Shown: piece by piece, positions 1-9,101 of the stretch
Numbering within the stretch: the stretch's first letter is position 1
Layout of the letters: each line of letters starts with the position of its first letter
Origin: JAXLWB01 sp046328715
GTDB lineage: Bacteria > Chloroflexota > Anaerolineae > Caldilineales > Caldilineaceae
Assembly: GCA_046328715.1 (NCBI GenBank)
Contig: JAXLWB010000058.1
Location: 1-63,479, forward strand
Length of the DNA: 63,479 bases
Direction: 5' to 3'
Notes under the pieces: model-generated
What the model saw: only the letters and a program-made list of their open reading frames with translations
Database searches by the model: none
Told to the model about the DNA's origin: nothing
Made by a program: the position numbers and the translations under genes

Positions 1-124
1 CCACCTACCTTGGGACATAAGTATTTATCGAGTATTTGTACAGCGTAAAACTACGAAAGACATTGTGATAGTGGAAGTGGGATTGTTTTATCAATTCTTA
101 TTCAAGTCAGAAAGGGCAATCATT

Positions 125-517
125 ATGTCTACACCTAAAGATGCACCCATTTTATGTCCAAGTGGAATGTGCGAGACTGGTAATCGTTTACTTGGTATTG
201 TTGGTCGTGATGGGAAAGTATCTTTTTTGCGAGAACCTATAATTCTCGATGAAGCCTTCGTTTTCAATGCACATCAAGGTCGCGCTCCAGAAAAGCGATT
301 TCGCTTCTCAACACCTTGTCTCGAAAGTGGATGTAAACAATGGAAAGACGAACGCTGCAGTATAGCAGACGAAGTGGTTTCAGTTTTGGGAACAGACCAA
401 CCTAACCACAATAACCTTCCTCACTGTGGAATACGTCGAAGCTGCCGATGGTACAAACAATCAGGTGTGAGTGCGTGTGCTGTATGCCCGGAAGTAATAA
501 CCGACACGACAGTTTGA
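125..517 (+). CDS. Cysteine-rich protein of unknown function
   Basis: A 130-residue soluble protein that I do not recognise. The ATG at 125 is chosen because an AGAAAGGG-type ribosome site lies just upstream; an in-frame start at 65 has no such site. It has nine cysteines (11, 16, 65, 70, 78, 101, 107, 118, 121). The last four have the spacing C-x5-C-x10-C-x2-C inside a compact Arg/Trp-rich C-terminus, and the earlier ones also come in close pairs. This spacing suggests metal or iron-sulfur binding, but that is inference only. There is no signal peptide or membrane segment. It stands alone: the next gene is convergent and the start of the window gives no upstream context. Confidence 0.6.
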   Translation: MSTPKDAPILCPSGMCETGNRLLGIVGRDGKVSFLREPIILDEAFVFNAHQGRAPEKRFRFSTPCLESGCKQWKDERCSIADEVVSVLGTDQPNHNNLPHCGIRRSCRWYKQSGVSACAVCPEVITDTTV

Positions 518-670
518 TTACAAAGAGAGTCGGTAAGTCAGGCGAGGATCGTGGCAGTGCAATGAAATTGCAGTCACGCTAATATTGAGCCCCTTCTGAC
601 TCTAGCATTTCAGACGAAACTCCACGTTGCATCCTATCAGTACTTGAATGACCTGTGTCCCACCTCGGTA

Positions 671-2941
671 TCATTGCTTGTGCCGAATGCAAGAGGTTCG
701 CAAACGCCCCGCTAGGACGCCCCGCCCCCGGGCGGCCCCCCCAACATAGAGCGCCGGCGAAGCGGGCGGCAGCGTAACTTCAAAGATGTCAACTTGTTCA
801 GCCACTGGATGTTGGTTGAATAGATCGTAGACAATCTCAACCGACTGGGGTAGTTTGAAACGACGTTTACCCCCCGACACGCTGTGCACACTGAGCAGTT
901 GCGGGGTTGCATAGAGCACATCACCCTCTTCATTGTAAAGATGTACGCCGCTGGCTCGGGCAATGCCACGCAGGATGGGCGCGGGGATGTCGGGCGATGC
1001 CATATAGATCGATGTCCACGCAGCCGCCGGATCGCCCTGTTGAAATTGTTTCACCGCGTAGCCGGGTTTGCAACGTCCCAGCGAATAAACAATCTCACCC
1101 AGCGTGGTTGCTTCGGGATCTTCGACGTGGAAGAGTGGCCCAATCGGTTGGGTTGATCCCCAAAACCAATCCTGGGGCAAGCCTGCGGTCATAGGATGAT
1201 TGAAGTTGGTTAGGTGCATCAGCGGACCCCAGGGGCCATCCCCCTGGACAAAGCTAAAGCCTGTGAGATCGGCCATTCTTTCGGCATGGGTTGCAGCGGG
1301 CAGATCAGAGTTGAGACAGCCAGCGCCATAGAGCCAGAGCGTGGTTCGTCCTTTCTGGCGCAAGATGGTTTTGAGAGCGGCGCGGCGCTGATTGTCCAGA
1401 TGGAAAGGGTTGAGGAAGATGTAGAGTTTGTAGTCTGGAAAATCCTTGTCGAAGATATCGTCCAGCAGATAGATATCGTGAGGTGCGCCAAAACGGTTGA
1501 GACTGACCACCCGTTGCCGCCAGATTAAGGGAATGTCCACGTTGTTGCGATTGGATTCGTAGTTATAGGACTGATCGTCCAAAAAGACGGCTACCTCTGC
1601 CGCTGGTCGCCGATCCAGCGTTAACGCCCAGCTCCCCAACTCCTGGAAGCGTTTGATCCAACGTTGCCGCTCCTCGATTAGGCTGTCGTGCTCGTGCAGG
1701 TCCGCAGTTTCAAACCAAGTGACACCATGACCGTGGGTGATGGCTTGGGCAAAATTGCGTTGATAGATGGCGATGGAGTTTTCAACCCGATTGTTGCGGC
1801 CACCTGGGTCGAAATTGTTGTGCATCAACGTGTCCTCTTCCATCAGGTAGATCTTGCCATGCGCCCGCAATGACTCTGCCGGCTGCATCGGCAGCCCATC
1901 GCCGCCCAAGCCACGAAAGGCATAGCCATAAGGGCTGACTAAAAAGTCAATATGTGGCGAATGCAGCAAACGATGCAGGCCCAAATGACCGCTGCGTTGC
2001 ATCGTCGAAACCGAAGCCTCTTCAATCGTGTTGTTGCCAGCAAAGAAGCACATATTCCAAGCCAGGTCTAACACATAGCCAAAGAAGCCCCCCACCAAGC
2101 GCTCTCCACCAGTCGCCTGACGCACGGTTTGGCAGAACTCTATCAGATCATCGGCGCATAACTCGGCAAAGCACTCGTAAAAGTCAATCACATTGCGTTC
2201 GAGCGCTGGGTCACGGAAGGAATGATCTTTGCTGGTGCGCGATTGCTCGGCAAAGGAAGGCACCTCGGCGTTTTCGAAGGTGATGCCGTCATTCGCCCAT
2301 GCCCGTTGCAAGGCGGCCACATCCTCTCGATAGTGTGTGCGCAACCAACTGCGAAAATGGCGGCGCATCGGCTCACTATAATCCATTGTGGGCAACAACA
2401 TGCACGACATATCCTTAATCCACTCGCCCGAGGAGCCTGCCCCAATCTGGAAGCCAATCACCCGATCATAGAGGCCGCATTGGCGCAAATGATCGATAAA
2501 ATTACGAATGAGGTCGTTGACCTGTTCACACCAGAGGCGTGAGGCAAAGGATTGCCCCCAACGTGCCCCATCTGACAGGATTTCCACCTCGTCGGCATAG
2601 CGTTCGTTCCACCAGTTGTTGGGTGCCCAGCGCGTTTCAAAACCCATGCGCAACAGAAACATTGCCTGTGGATCCACATCAATATAGCTTTGCATACGCG
2701 GCGCAACCAGCGAAAAATCATATGGGCTGGGATTGTCCGGGCGGGGACCAGGCCACTCATGAGTCAGGGTATCGACTGAATAGATGTGCACACCCGCCTC
2801 GGCATAGCGCCGAGCATAGGGTTGATGCTGGGTCAACTTGTCTGGATACATATAGCCGACCAGATGACAACCAAAAAAGATCGGTTGGTCGTTTAGAAAG
2901 ACGGTGGGGGTACCGTTGTGCATCTTTAGCTCTGCTTTCAT
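671..2941 (-). CDS. GH42-like glycoside hydrolase (beta-galactosidase-type)
   Basis: A 756-residue cytoplasmic protein with a TIM-barrel N-terminal half typical of GH42/beta-galactosidase-like enzymes. The segment IGAGSSGEW (Glu about 173) fits the acid/base site at the end of a barrel strand, and YLMEEDT (Glu about 368-369) fits the nucleophile site. The middle third resembles the trimerisation (Rossmann-like) domain of GH42, and the C-terminus is beta-rich. The start at 2941 is set by a perfect AGGAGG seven bases upstream; a longer reading to 3073 adds 44 unlikely residues. The exact substrate cannot be read from sequence. The last ~25 residues are Gly/Arg-rich and lie over a run of seven C, so the natural C-terminus is less certain. 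Confidence 0.75.
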   Translation of the reverse strand: MKAELKMHNGTPTVFLNDQPIFFGCHLVGYMYPDKLTQHQPYARRYAEAGVHIYSVDTLTHEWPGPRPDNPSPYDFSLVAPRMQSYIDVDPQAMFLLRMGFETRWAPNNWWNERYADEVEILSDGARWGQSFASRLWCEQVNDLIRNFIDHLRQCGLYDRVIGFQIGAGSSGEWIKDMSCMLLPTMDYSEPMRRHFRSWLRTHYREDVAALQRAWANDGITFENAEVPSFAEQSRTSKDHSFRDPALERNVIDFYECFAELCADDLIEFCQTVRQATGGERLVGGFFGYVLDLAWNMCFFAGNNTIEEASVSTMQRSGHLGLHRLLHSPHIDFLVSPYGYAFRGLGGDGLPMQPAESLRAHGKIYLMEEDTLMHNNFDPGGRNNRVENSIAIYQRNFAQAITHGHGVTWFETADLHEHDSLIEERQRWIKRFQELGSWALTLDRRPAAEVAVFLDDQSYNYESNRNNVDIPLIWRQRVVSLNRFGAPHDIYLLDDIFDKDFPDYKLYIFLNPFHLDNQRRAALKTILRQKGRTTLWLYGAGCLNSDLPAATHAERMADLTGFSFVQGDGPWGPLMHLTNFNHPMTAGLPQDWFWGSTQPIGPLFHVEDPEATTLGEIVYSLGRCKPGYAVKQFQQGDPAAAWTSIYMASPDIPAPILRGIARASGVHLYNEEGDVLYATPQLLSVHSVSGGKRRFKLPQSVEIVYDLFNQHPVAEQVDIFEVTLPPASPALYVGGAARGRGVLAGRLRTSCIRHKQ

Positions 2942-3083
2942 TTGTAGCCTCCTATCAGGTTGGGATAAGCGAATCATAGCCCGAACTGCGGTTAGCGACG
3001 AAATTCCACCTCCCGTTCGCAACACCACGTTGAAGTGTAAGGGAGCAGGATGCAGGATGCATTTCACCAGCATTCTGCGCCTT

Positions 3084-3896
3084 TTACGCCATCCTTCTCA
3101 TTCTGACCACCATCACCGGCGGGATCTCACTAAAGTTGCCATTCCACGCCAACGGGTTACGCTCTATTGGGCTGTCTGACGGCAGGGCGCGTTCCTCTAG
3201 CGCATCCACCACAAAACCGGCAGCAAAGCCAGCACCCAATAGCTCCTGTAAAGGACGATCGAAGTAATGTTGCGGCTTGGGTTGGTCGGCAATTGCAGTG
3301 CCAAGACCAACCGATGACGTGAGATAGCCGCGCACCTTCATCGCATAGCGGGTAACAAATTTACCGTTGTGATCCTCCATTTCGGCCATGGGTAAGGCAT
3401 TGATTTGGTTGAAACAGGGGTGACAGACCGAAAAGACAAAGCGTCCACCGGGTCGCAGCAACTTGGCCAAGGCACGAAAGAGCGGGTCGATCACGGCCAT
3501 ATCCATCAGCACCATCGTACTCAAAGCCGCATCAAAGCGAGCTTCACCCAGCGTCAATAAGGCGGCTTCGTCTGTGCCATCCAGCACATGATATTCAATT
3601 GTTTTCCCTGTGGGATTCGAATATTGTCTAGCTCGCTCGATCATCGATTCGGCAAAATCAAACCCGACTACTTCGGCCCCTAGTGCCGCCAAACGACGAG
3701 AGTAAAGACCGTTGCCGCAGCCTGCATCTAGGACTCGTTCGCCTGCTTGCAGCGCTAACAACCGTTGCGCCGATGGCCAAATCAATTGATTGACAAAGAT
3801 ATTGCCCGCATCACCCATCTGGTTGTCCCAGTGGGTGGCGTTGCTGTTCCAGGCATCCAGCGTGGATTGGTGCGCTTGTTGGAGATCGTGGTTCAT
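3084..3896 (-). CDS. Class I SAM-dependent methyltransferase
   Basis: A 270-residue enzyme. Motif I VLDAGCGNG lies near residue 65, followed by an acidic strand-2 end (VVGFDF) and a Methyltransf_11/25-like core, so it transfers a methyl group from S-adenosylmethionine to an unidentified small molecule. The start MNHDLQQ at 3896 follows GGAG at good spacing; an upstream in-frame ATG at 3929 lacks this. It sits directly upstream of the glycosidase gene on the same strand with about 140 bp between them, so the two could be co-transcribed, but no functional link is visible. Confidence 0.85.
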   Translation of the reverse strand: MNHDLQQAHQSTLDAWNSNATHWDNQMGDAGNIFVNQLIWPSAQRLLALQAGERVLDAGCGNGLYSRRLAALGAEVVGFDFAESMIERARQYSNPTGKTIEYHVLDGTDEAALLTLGEARFDAALSTMVLMDMAVIDPLFRALAKLLRPGGRFVFSVCHPCFNQINALPMAEMEDHNGKFVTRYAMKVRGYLTSSVGLGTAIADQPKPQHYFDRPLQELLGAGFAAGFVVDALEERALPSDSPIERNPLAWNGNFSEIPPVMVVRMRRMA

Positions 3897-4018
3897 AAGT
3901 GCTCCTTGTAGAGATTGAAATGGCGACATTCGATACGATGAACCGGTTAACGAATCGGTATCAACTTGTCATCCCTTCATCGTATCATGGTTACAGCATA
4001 CATCAATACATTGTATTT

Positions 4019-4280
4019 TTAGCGATATTGATAAACAGCGAGCCGTGAAAAACGCGCCATCGCTTGTGCCCGACAAATACTGCTGGCATCCTGACTATGG
4101 CTCCAAAGTTGCGCTTCAAAGGCGATCAGCGTGTCTCCGGCAGGGTTTACCGCCAGCGCCGGCCACCATCCCGCATCCAAGAGGAAAGAGCAATTTCACG
4201 GGTCAGACTAAATCGAAGGTAGGCTTAGCCATCACGGCCCAGAACCAAGCCGCGATTATCCGCATCTGCCAGAGTTGGCA
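4019..4280 (-). pseudogene. Decayed 3' remnant of the adjacent hypothetical gene
   Basis: Reading on from the stop of the gene at 4281-4655 gives protein-like text in broken frames. A stretch with LADADNRGLVLGRDG runs into an in-frame TAA and then AYLRFSLTREIALSSW. After a frame change near 4135 it continues with NPAGDTLIAFEAQLW and ends with RLAVYQYR and TAA at 4019. Together this looks like about 85 residues of one C-terminal domain carrying one stop and one or two indels. I infer that the 124-residue gene just upstream is the front of the same gene, making the whole locus a pseudogene. I cannot name the family. Confidence 0.45.
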
Positions 4281-4655
4281 CTACAGTTGCTGTTCCTGGT
4301 AGAGGTAAATTTCAAGAAGATCCTGCTCTTTCTCAGCTTCGGTTGGGACTTCACGCTGGCGTTTTTCAACCAGAAAGAAGCCCCAACTAGGCTGTACTGT
4401 CACGATTTCGGAGTTCGTTTCCAGCAAGTAGATCCGTACCAGGATCATGCTTGCTTCGCCGCGCGTTAATGCAAAAACCGCACCATCAATCGAGCACGTC
4501 AAACGATCAATGATCAATAAGGGCAGCGACAGGCTGAAGAGAACTTCTGTGATAAAGCCTAAAAACTGTTGCTCGTCATCCTTGGTAGTAGCGACCTCTA
4601 GGGTTGCGATTTTCCGCCACAATTCCTGCTGCAAGGGGCTATCAGAGAGTCCCAT
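4281..4655 (-). CDS. Hypothetical protein, probably truncated by a frameshift
   Basis: A 124-residue open frame with a clear GGAG ribosome site before ATG 4655. It starts nine bases after the stop of the small gene at 4665-4871, so the two form a likely operon. The sequence has an acidic, Glu/Gln-rich helical N-terminus and a central hydrophobic beta-like segment (SLPLLIIDRL). No family is recognised. The C-terminal Gln/Glu-rich tail (YQEQQL) ends where protein-like text continues in another frame (4019-4280), so the stop is probably the result of an indel. Confidence 0.5.
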   Translation of the reverse strand: MGLSDSPLQQELWRKIATLEVATTKDDEQQFLGFITEVLFSLSLPLLIIDRLTCSIDGAVFALTRGEASMILVRIYLLETNSEIVTVQPSWGFFLVEKRQREVPTEAEKEQDLLEIYLYQEQQL

Positions 4656-4664
4656 AATGGCTCC

Positions 4665-4871
4665 TTATTGTCCAGCAACCCACTCAAACGTTTTTGCTTG
4701 GTGTGGCACCTGCTGCTTCCTTCCCTTGCACAGCCAACACCATAGGCGAAGATAGCCTGATTCAAGCATGCCAGCTTCTCGCAGCATCCGTTCCTGATTT
4801 GAAATTCTGCGCACAGTCGCCTGCTGCTGCTCAATCAACATCAACATGACACAACCATTAGGTTTCATCAT
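4665..4871 (-). CDS. Small hypothetical protein
   Basis: A 68-residue protein starting MMKPNGCVMLMLIEQQQ. The start at 4871 is supported by AAAAGGAGAAGAG immediately upstream; a longer reading from 4895 would begin inside that ribosome site. It has a Gln/Arg-rich helical N-terminal half and a Trp/Cys patch (LWCWLCKG) in the C-terminal half. It is probably translated together with the next gene (9 bp gap). Function unknown. Confidence 0.45.
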   Translation of the reverse strand: MMKPNGCVMLMLIEQQQATVRRISNQERMLREAGMLESGYLRLWCWLCKGRKQQVPHQAKTFEWVAGQ

Positions 4872-5048
4872 CTCTTCTCCTTTTCTCGGCCCCATTCCCC
4901 ATACAGCTTTATCGCATGATTTTCTACAGTGATTTAACCATCAGATCTTCCTTCGCTGGTATCACTTTCTGCCACAAAAAATCACCCAGAATTTCCGCTC
5001 CAAAGCAGAATTGCCAAATGTGGTACAATGCCAGTATCTTAAAAAAGT

Positions 5049-7556
5049 ATGGCCGTACCTTTGAGGGTGAATTTGATAGAGGGTGATGTTTCATTTGGCA
5101 ATTGGATTCGCCGCAGACGCAAAATGCTTGACCTGACGCAGGATGCGCTGGCAGACGCGGTTGGATGTTCGGTTGCTTTGATTCGTAAAATTGAAGGGGA
5201 TGAACGACGTCCTTCCCCGCAGATCGCTGAGTTACTTGCGCGCGTCTTACAGATTCCAGAGGGGGAGCAGGAGAAGTTCATCAAAATTGCCCGCTCTCAA
5301 TTGCGCAGCGAACGACTGGAGACGATTGCGCCAATTCAAGCAACCCTGCCCACGCCGCCTCCACCACCTGCATTGGATCTGCCGTGGCTGGCAAGCCCAC
5401 CCATCCGCACATTCAACTTGCCACTGCCACCGACATCCATGCTTGGCCGCGAAGGCGAACTGCAAGGGCTGGGCCGACTCCTTGCGCAACCCAACTGCCG
5501 TTTACTGACTGTTGTGGGCCAAGGCGGCATGGGCAAGACACGCCTAGCTTTGGCGTTGGCACAACAGGTAACTGAAGGGGCGATGAACAAGCTTTCCTTT
5601 AGCGACGGTGTGGCCTTTGTGCCCCTGGCTGCGTTGACGTCGGCGGAATATATGGTGACCGCCATCGCCAGTAGTCTTAACTTCACCTTTGCTGGCTCGA
5701 CCGAGGTAAGGCGGCAGTTGATCAACCTGCTGCGCGAGAAACAGATGTTGCTGGTTTTGGATAACTTGGAGCACTTACTGGACGGTGTCGATCTGTTGAG
5801 CGAGATCCTCGAACAGTGTGCCGGGGTGAAATTGCTTGCGACCTCGCGTGAACGGCTTAGCCTCCAGGGCGAGTGGGTCTTTGACCTACAGGGCTTGCCC
5901 GTGCCGCCCGAGGATGACATGAATCTCGTCGCCGAAACCAGTGCTGTATCACTCTTTGTTGAACGTGCGCAGCGTGTACAAGCCAATTTTCGACTCGATG
6001 CTGACAACCAGCGAGCGATCCTGCGTATCTGCCGCCAGGTCGAGGGTCTACCGCTTGGAATCGAACTGGCCGCAGCCTGGGTTCACATGCTCTCTTGTAC
6101 TGAGATTGCCCAGGAGATTGAACAGAATATTGACTTTCTGGCTGTGAATCGCCGCGATCTACCAGAACGACATCGTTCACTACGCGCAGTTTTCGACCAC
6201 TCCTGGAAGCTCTTGACCGAGGCAGAACAGCGAGCGATGCTGCGACTGGCCATCTTTCGCGGCGGCTGTACACGCGAGGCAGCCGCGCAAATTGCCGATG
6301 CGCCACTGCCGATGTTGCTGGCCTTGGTAGCAAAGTCGTTGGTGCAGCGGCGCGAGAATGGACGCTACGAGTTGCATGAATTGGTACGCCAATATGCCGC
6401 GCAGCGCTTGGAAGCTACAGCGCAGGCAAGCGAAACTCGCAATCGAAGTCTAGTCTATTTCACCAAGCAGATGCAACAGGCCAGCAGCCGCCTTGGACGT
6501 GCAGATCACGTGGCAACGATTGCTCAATTCGAGGCAGAAGCTGATAACGTCCGGGCCGCGCTGCACTGGGCATTGGAGCGCCAGCAAACTGAGGCAGGGA
6601 TGGCCCTAGCCCTGGCTATGGCAAACTTTTGGGATGCAAACGGCTATTGGAACGAAGGTCGCGAGTGGCTGACAAAGTTCCTGGACGCTGGATATTCACT
6701 TCCGCTCCCCCTGCGTGCTCAAGCGTTACAGAGCGCGGGCGACTTGATGGTTAGCCATGCCGATCTCAAACGAGCGGCTCAATTCTACAGCGAAAGCCAC
6801 CAACTCTGGCAGACGGTAGGCGATCACAAAGGACTGGCCGCAATCCTCTATCGTCATGCTTTGGTGGCCAGCGAGGAGAGCGTCGAGGAGCGTTACTTTC
6901 AGCAGAGTCTTGCGCTCTGGCGTGAACTAAATGAGCCCCGAGATACGGCCTATGTGCTGCTTGGATTGGGCCGCTTTGCCTCTGGCCATCTTCAATTTGA
7001 TCAAGCTTTGCGTTATTACGAGGAGAGTTTAGCACTCTTTCGCTCCATCGATGACCAGATCGGCGTCGCCCATGTCCTACGCGGCATTGGTGTTGTTGCT
7101 TATCGGCGTGGTGACTACGAGGAAGCGCAGCGGGTTCAAGTGGAGAGTTTGGCCTTGTACCGGACGCTGAACTTTAAACGAGGCATTGCTATAGCGCTCA
7201 ACGATTTGGGTGATGTCGCTTTGCGTTTGGGCAGCTACGAGGGGGCACGCCAACTCTATCTCGAAGATCTGCTGCTGGGCGTAGAAATGAACAGCAAATG
7301 GGACATTGCCTGGAGCTTCGAAGGATTGGCCCATGTCGCCTATGAGCAACAACAGGACCGACTGGCGACACAACTCTTCGCCATCAGCCAGTCGCTCTTC
7401 GAAGAGATTCACACCCATCTGCGCCCCGAGGATCAAAAAATGCGTAACCAGATCATCGACACGCTCCGAAAGGCTCTTGGATCCGAGGAGTTCAGCAATA
7501 TTTGGGCCGAAGGTCAGTCACTTCCCCTGCGCGATGCTGTGAGGCTTGTTAGTTAG
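5049..7556 (+). CDS. XRE-type HTH / STAND (NB-ARC) ATPase / TPR regulator
   Basis: An 835-residue signal-integrating regulator. Residues about 15-75 form a Cro/C1-type helix-turn-helix. A Pro-rich linker follows, then a P-loop ATPase of the AfsR/MalT-like STAND class with Walker A GQGGMGKT at 157-164, Walker B LLVLDNLE near 235 and the GLPLGIELAA motif near 330. The C-terminal half (about 480-800) is built of tetratricopeptide-like repeats. Such proteins are usually ATP-switched transcription factors that sense a ligand or partner through the repeats. It stands alone and diverges from the small gene pair upstream, so its target is not evident. The ATG at 5049 lacks a strong ribosome site. Confidence 0.85.
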   Translation: MAVPLRVNLIEGDVSFGNWIRRRRKMLDLTQDALADAVGCSVALIRKIEGDERRPSPQIAELLARVLQIPEGEQEKFIKIARSQLRSERLETIAPIQATLPTPPPPPALDLPWLASPPIRTFNLPLPPTSMLGREGELQGLGRLLAQPNCRLLTVVGQGGMGKTRLALALAQQVTEGAMNKLSFSDGVAFVPLAALTSAEYMVTAIASSLNFTFAGSTEVRRQLINLLREKQMLLVLDNLEHLLDGVDLLSEILEQCAGVKLLATSRERLSLQGEWVFDLQGLPVPPEDDMNLVAETSAVSLFVERAQRVQANFRLDADNQRAILRICRQVEGLPLGIELAAAWVHMLSCTEIAQEIEQNIDFLAVNRRDLPERHRSLRAVFDHSWKLLTEAEQRAMLRLAIFRGGCTREAAAQIADAPLPMLLALVAKSLVQRRENGRYELHELVRQYAAQRLEATAQASETRNRSLVYFTKQMQQASSRLGRADHVATIAQFEAEADNVRAALHWALERQQTEAGMALALAMANFWDANGYWNEGREWLTKFLDAGYSLPLPLRAQALQSAGDLMVSHADLKRAAQFYSESHQLWQTVGDHKGLAAILYRHALVASEESVEERYFQQSLALWRELNEPRDTAYVLLGLGRFASGHLQFDQALRYYEESLALFRSIDDQIGVAHVLRGIGVVAYRRGDYEEAQRVQVESLALYRTLNFKRGIAIALNDLGDVALRLGSYEGARQLYLEDLLLGVEMNSKWDIAWSFEGLAHVAYEQQQDRLATQLFAISQSLFEEIHTHLRPEDQKMRNQIIDTLRKALGSEEFSNIWAEGQSLPLRDAVRLVS

Positions 7557-7570
7557 ACCCGCACAACATT

Positions 7571-7626
7571 TCATGACAAGGTGACAAGGTGAATTACTCC
7601 CTGTCACTTTGTCACCCGATCACCCC
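7571..7626. repeat. Intergenic hairpin of short tandem units (GTGACAA type)
   Basis: The left arm ATGACAAGGTGAC (7573-7585) is followed by another GACAAGGTGA unit, and GTCACTTTGTCAC at 7603-7615 is its complement with two mismatches. Further GTCACCC/ATCACCCC units extend the right side. It lies just after the STAND regulator gene and before a convergent gene, so it may act as a transcript end. Its architecture matches the other tandem-unit hairpins in this window. Confidence 0.6.
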
Positions 7627-7849
7627 TTCATTCCTCTTCCCACGGCCAACTCAACTTTCGCCACGCTATGGTGCAGTCAGTCCCAGTCGATGACAAACTT
7701 GGACGAGGCAGCGCTAAATTCGCGCAGATAACGGGCAATATTTTGCTCTACCGGGTCGCCGAGTTTTTGCCCAAAGTGCATAACCAACATCGAAAGAAGT
7801 TCCGTGCAGGTGATAGATTCGTGAATGTGTATCGTGCATCCTGTACTGC

Positions 7850-8743
7850 CTAGAGAACGACTTCAAGTTTGGCAGGCAATATTTCAATCTCCAATTGATG
7901 CGCCTCGGTGTAGAGAATCTCGCCATCCGCGTGTACGGGTAACGGTTCACTGGAAGCGATGCTGATACGCTTGGCCCGGACAGTGCGCACTTCAGCGTCG
8001 TGGATGTGCGTCCCTTTCATCACACGCGGCACAAGCGCTAGAATGCGCGGTTTGCTCAAGGCATTGACAAAACAGACATCGAGCCAACCGTCATCAATTT
8101 CGGCGTTGGGTGTTAGCCAGAAGCCACCACCCGAACAACGCCCGTTGCCGATCGTACAGAGTGTGATCGACTGTTTGATCGTTTGGTCATCGAGTTTGAG
8201 CGTGACCTGTGGCGTACGATAGCTGTAAAGCATGTTGCGGGCCAGGGCCAGCACATAGACAGCCTGACCACGCAACCAGCGAATTTTCTGCGCTTCGATG
8301 CCAACCTGGGCGTCAAAACCGATGCCCACATTGTTGACAAAGTAACGATTATTGACGCGTCCCACATCGCAACGTTGAATTTTACGCTCGGCAATATGGG
8401 TACAAGCGACATGCCAATTGTCCTTGGGGCGCAGCATCTTGAAAAAATCATTGCCTGTGCCAACTGGAATCACCCCAAGTTGGCCCGCAATTTGGTCTTG
8501 AGCAGCCTGTACCAGCCCGTTGGCAACCTCATTGACTGTACCATCACCGCCCACGGCGATCACGAGTGGAAAGCCAGCTTGGTGCGCCTCAGCAGCTAGT
8601 TGGATCGCATCGCCAGGGGCACGCGTCGCAACCGCATCGGTGGCCATGCCCAATGATTTCAACGTGCTGCGAATCTCGGGCAACAATTGACCGGCTCGCC
8701 CGCGCCCAGCCATCGGATTACAGATCAGTTTAGCGTCACTCAT
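7850..8743 (-). CDS. Diacylglycerol/lipid kinase family protein (YegS/BmrU-like)
   Basis: A 297-residue cytosolic enzyme of the DAGK catalytic family. The N-terminus shows a CNPMAGRGRAG nucleotide-binding loop and VAVGGDGTVNEVANGL, the family signature that binds ATP. GTGNDF follows, as in bacterial lipid kinases, and the C-terminal half is a beta-sandwich with the VHADGE motif. It should phosphorylate diacylglycerol, sphingoid base or a related lipid alcohol at the membrane face. The start MSDAK at 8743 follows AAAGGAAG; the upstream extension has no ribosome site. Monocistronic as far as visible. Confidence 0.88.
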   Translation of the reverse strand: MSDAKLICNPMAGRGRAGQLLPEIRSTLKSLGMATDAVATRAPGDAIQLAAEAHQAGFPLVIAVGGDGTVNEVANGLVQAAQDQIAGQLGVIPVGTGNDFFKMLRPKDNWHVACTHIAERKIQRCDVGRVNNRYFVNNVGIGFDAQVGIEAQKIRWLRGQAVYVLALARNMLYSYRTPQVTLKLDDQTIKQSITLCTIGNGRCSGGGFWLTPNAEIDDGWLDVCFVNALSKPRILALVPRVMKGTHIHDAEVRTVRAKRISIASSEPLPVHADGEILYTEAHQLEIEILPAKLEVVL

Positions 8744-8763
8744 GCATCTTCCTTTGAGAGTAA

Positions 8764-8877
8764 TTATCGAACAAAGCTCCAGCACACAGCAACGATAAGA
8801 TATTGAACACAAGGATCGATTAGTACTGCTTCTTGATGCAATTTCCTTGCGCGTTCACTGATTGGCTGCTGAGCCAT
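8764..8877 (-). pseudogene. 5' remnant of a membrane dipeptidase (M19-like) gene
   Basis: Too short for normal gene calling. A strong AAGGAGAAGAG site is followed by ATG at 8877 and a 37-residue frame beginning MAQQPISERARKLHQEAVLID. The pattern ARKLHQEAVLIDPCV resembles the first strand of microbial/renal dipeptidases (A-x-x-L-H-x-x-A-L-V-I-D-G-H), but the metal-binding H-x-D is absent and the frame ends after only 16 further residues. I infer that only the leader of a former dipeptidase gene remains, still with its ribosome site. Confidence 0.4.
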
Positions 8878-9101
8878 AGCTCTCTTCTCCTTGGCTTTAG
8901 TCTACAACTTCAGAAGCAAGAGCGTCAGCGACTGGCACGAAAGGTGCGCTGACGCTGACGGCTTTGATTGAGTACGGAAATGCACCCTCGCTCTACAAGC
9001 TGATTGACCTACCGTGGTTTTAATGGCAACATATACAGTATACCAAAATCGAGCAAGAAAGATTCTTGTTCTCTCATTTCCAATCATAGAAAGACTCAAT
9101 C

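Noticed and set aside
4045..4302. 85-residue plus-strand open frame
   Set aside because: It is antisense to the protein-like remnant at 4019-4280, which gives the better explanation.
8902..9099. 65-residue minus-strand open frame
   Set aside because: No ribosome site, composition unlike a protein, and it lies in a gap where only a dipeptidase-like stub (8764-8877) shows coding character.
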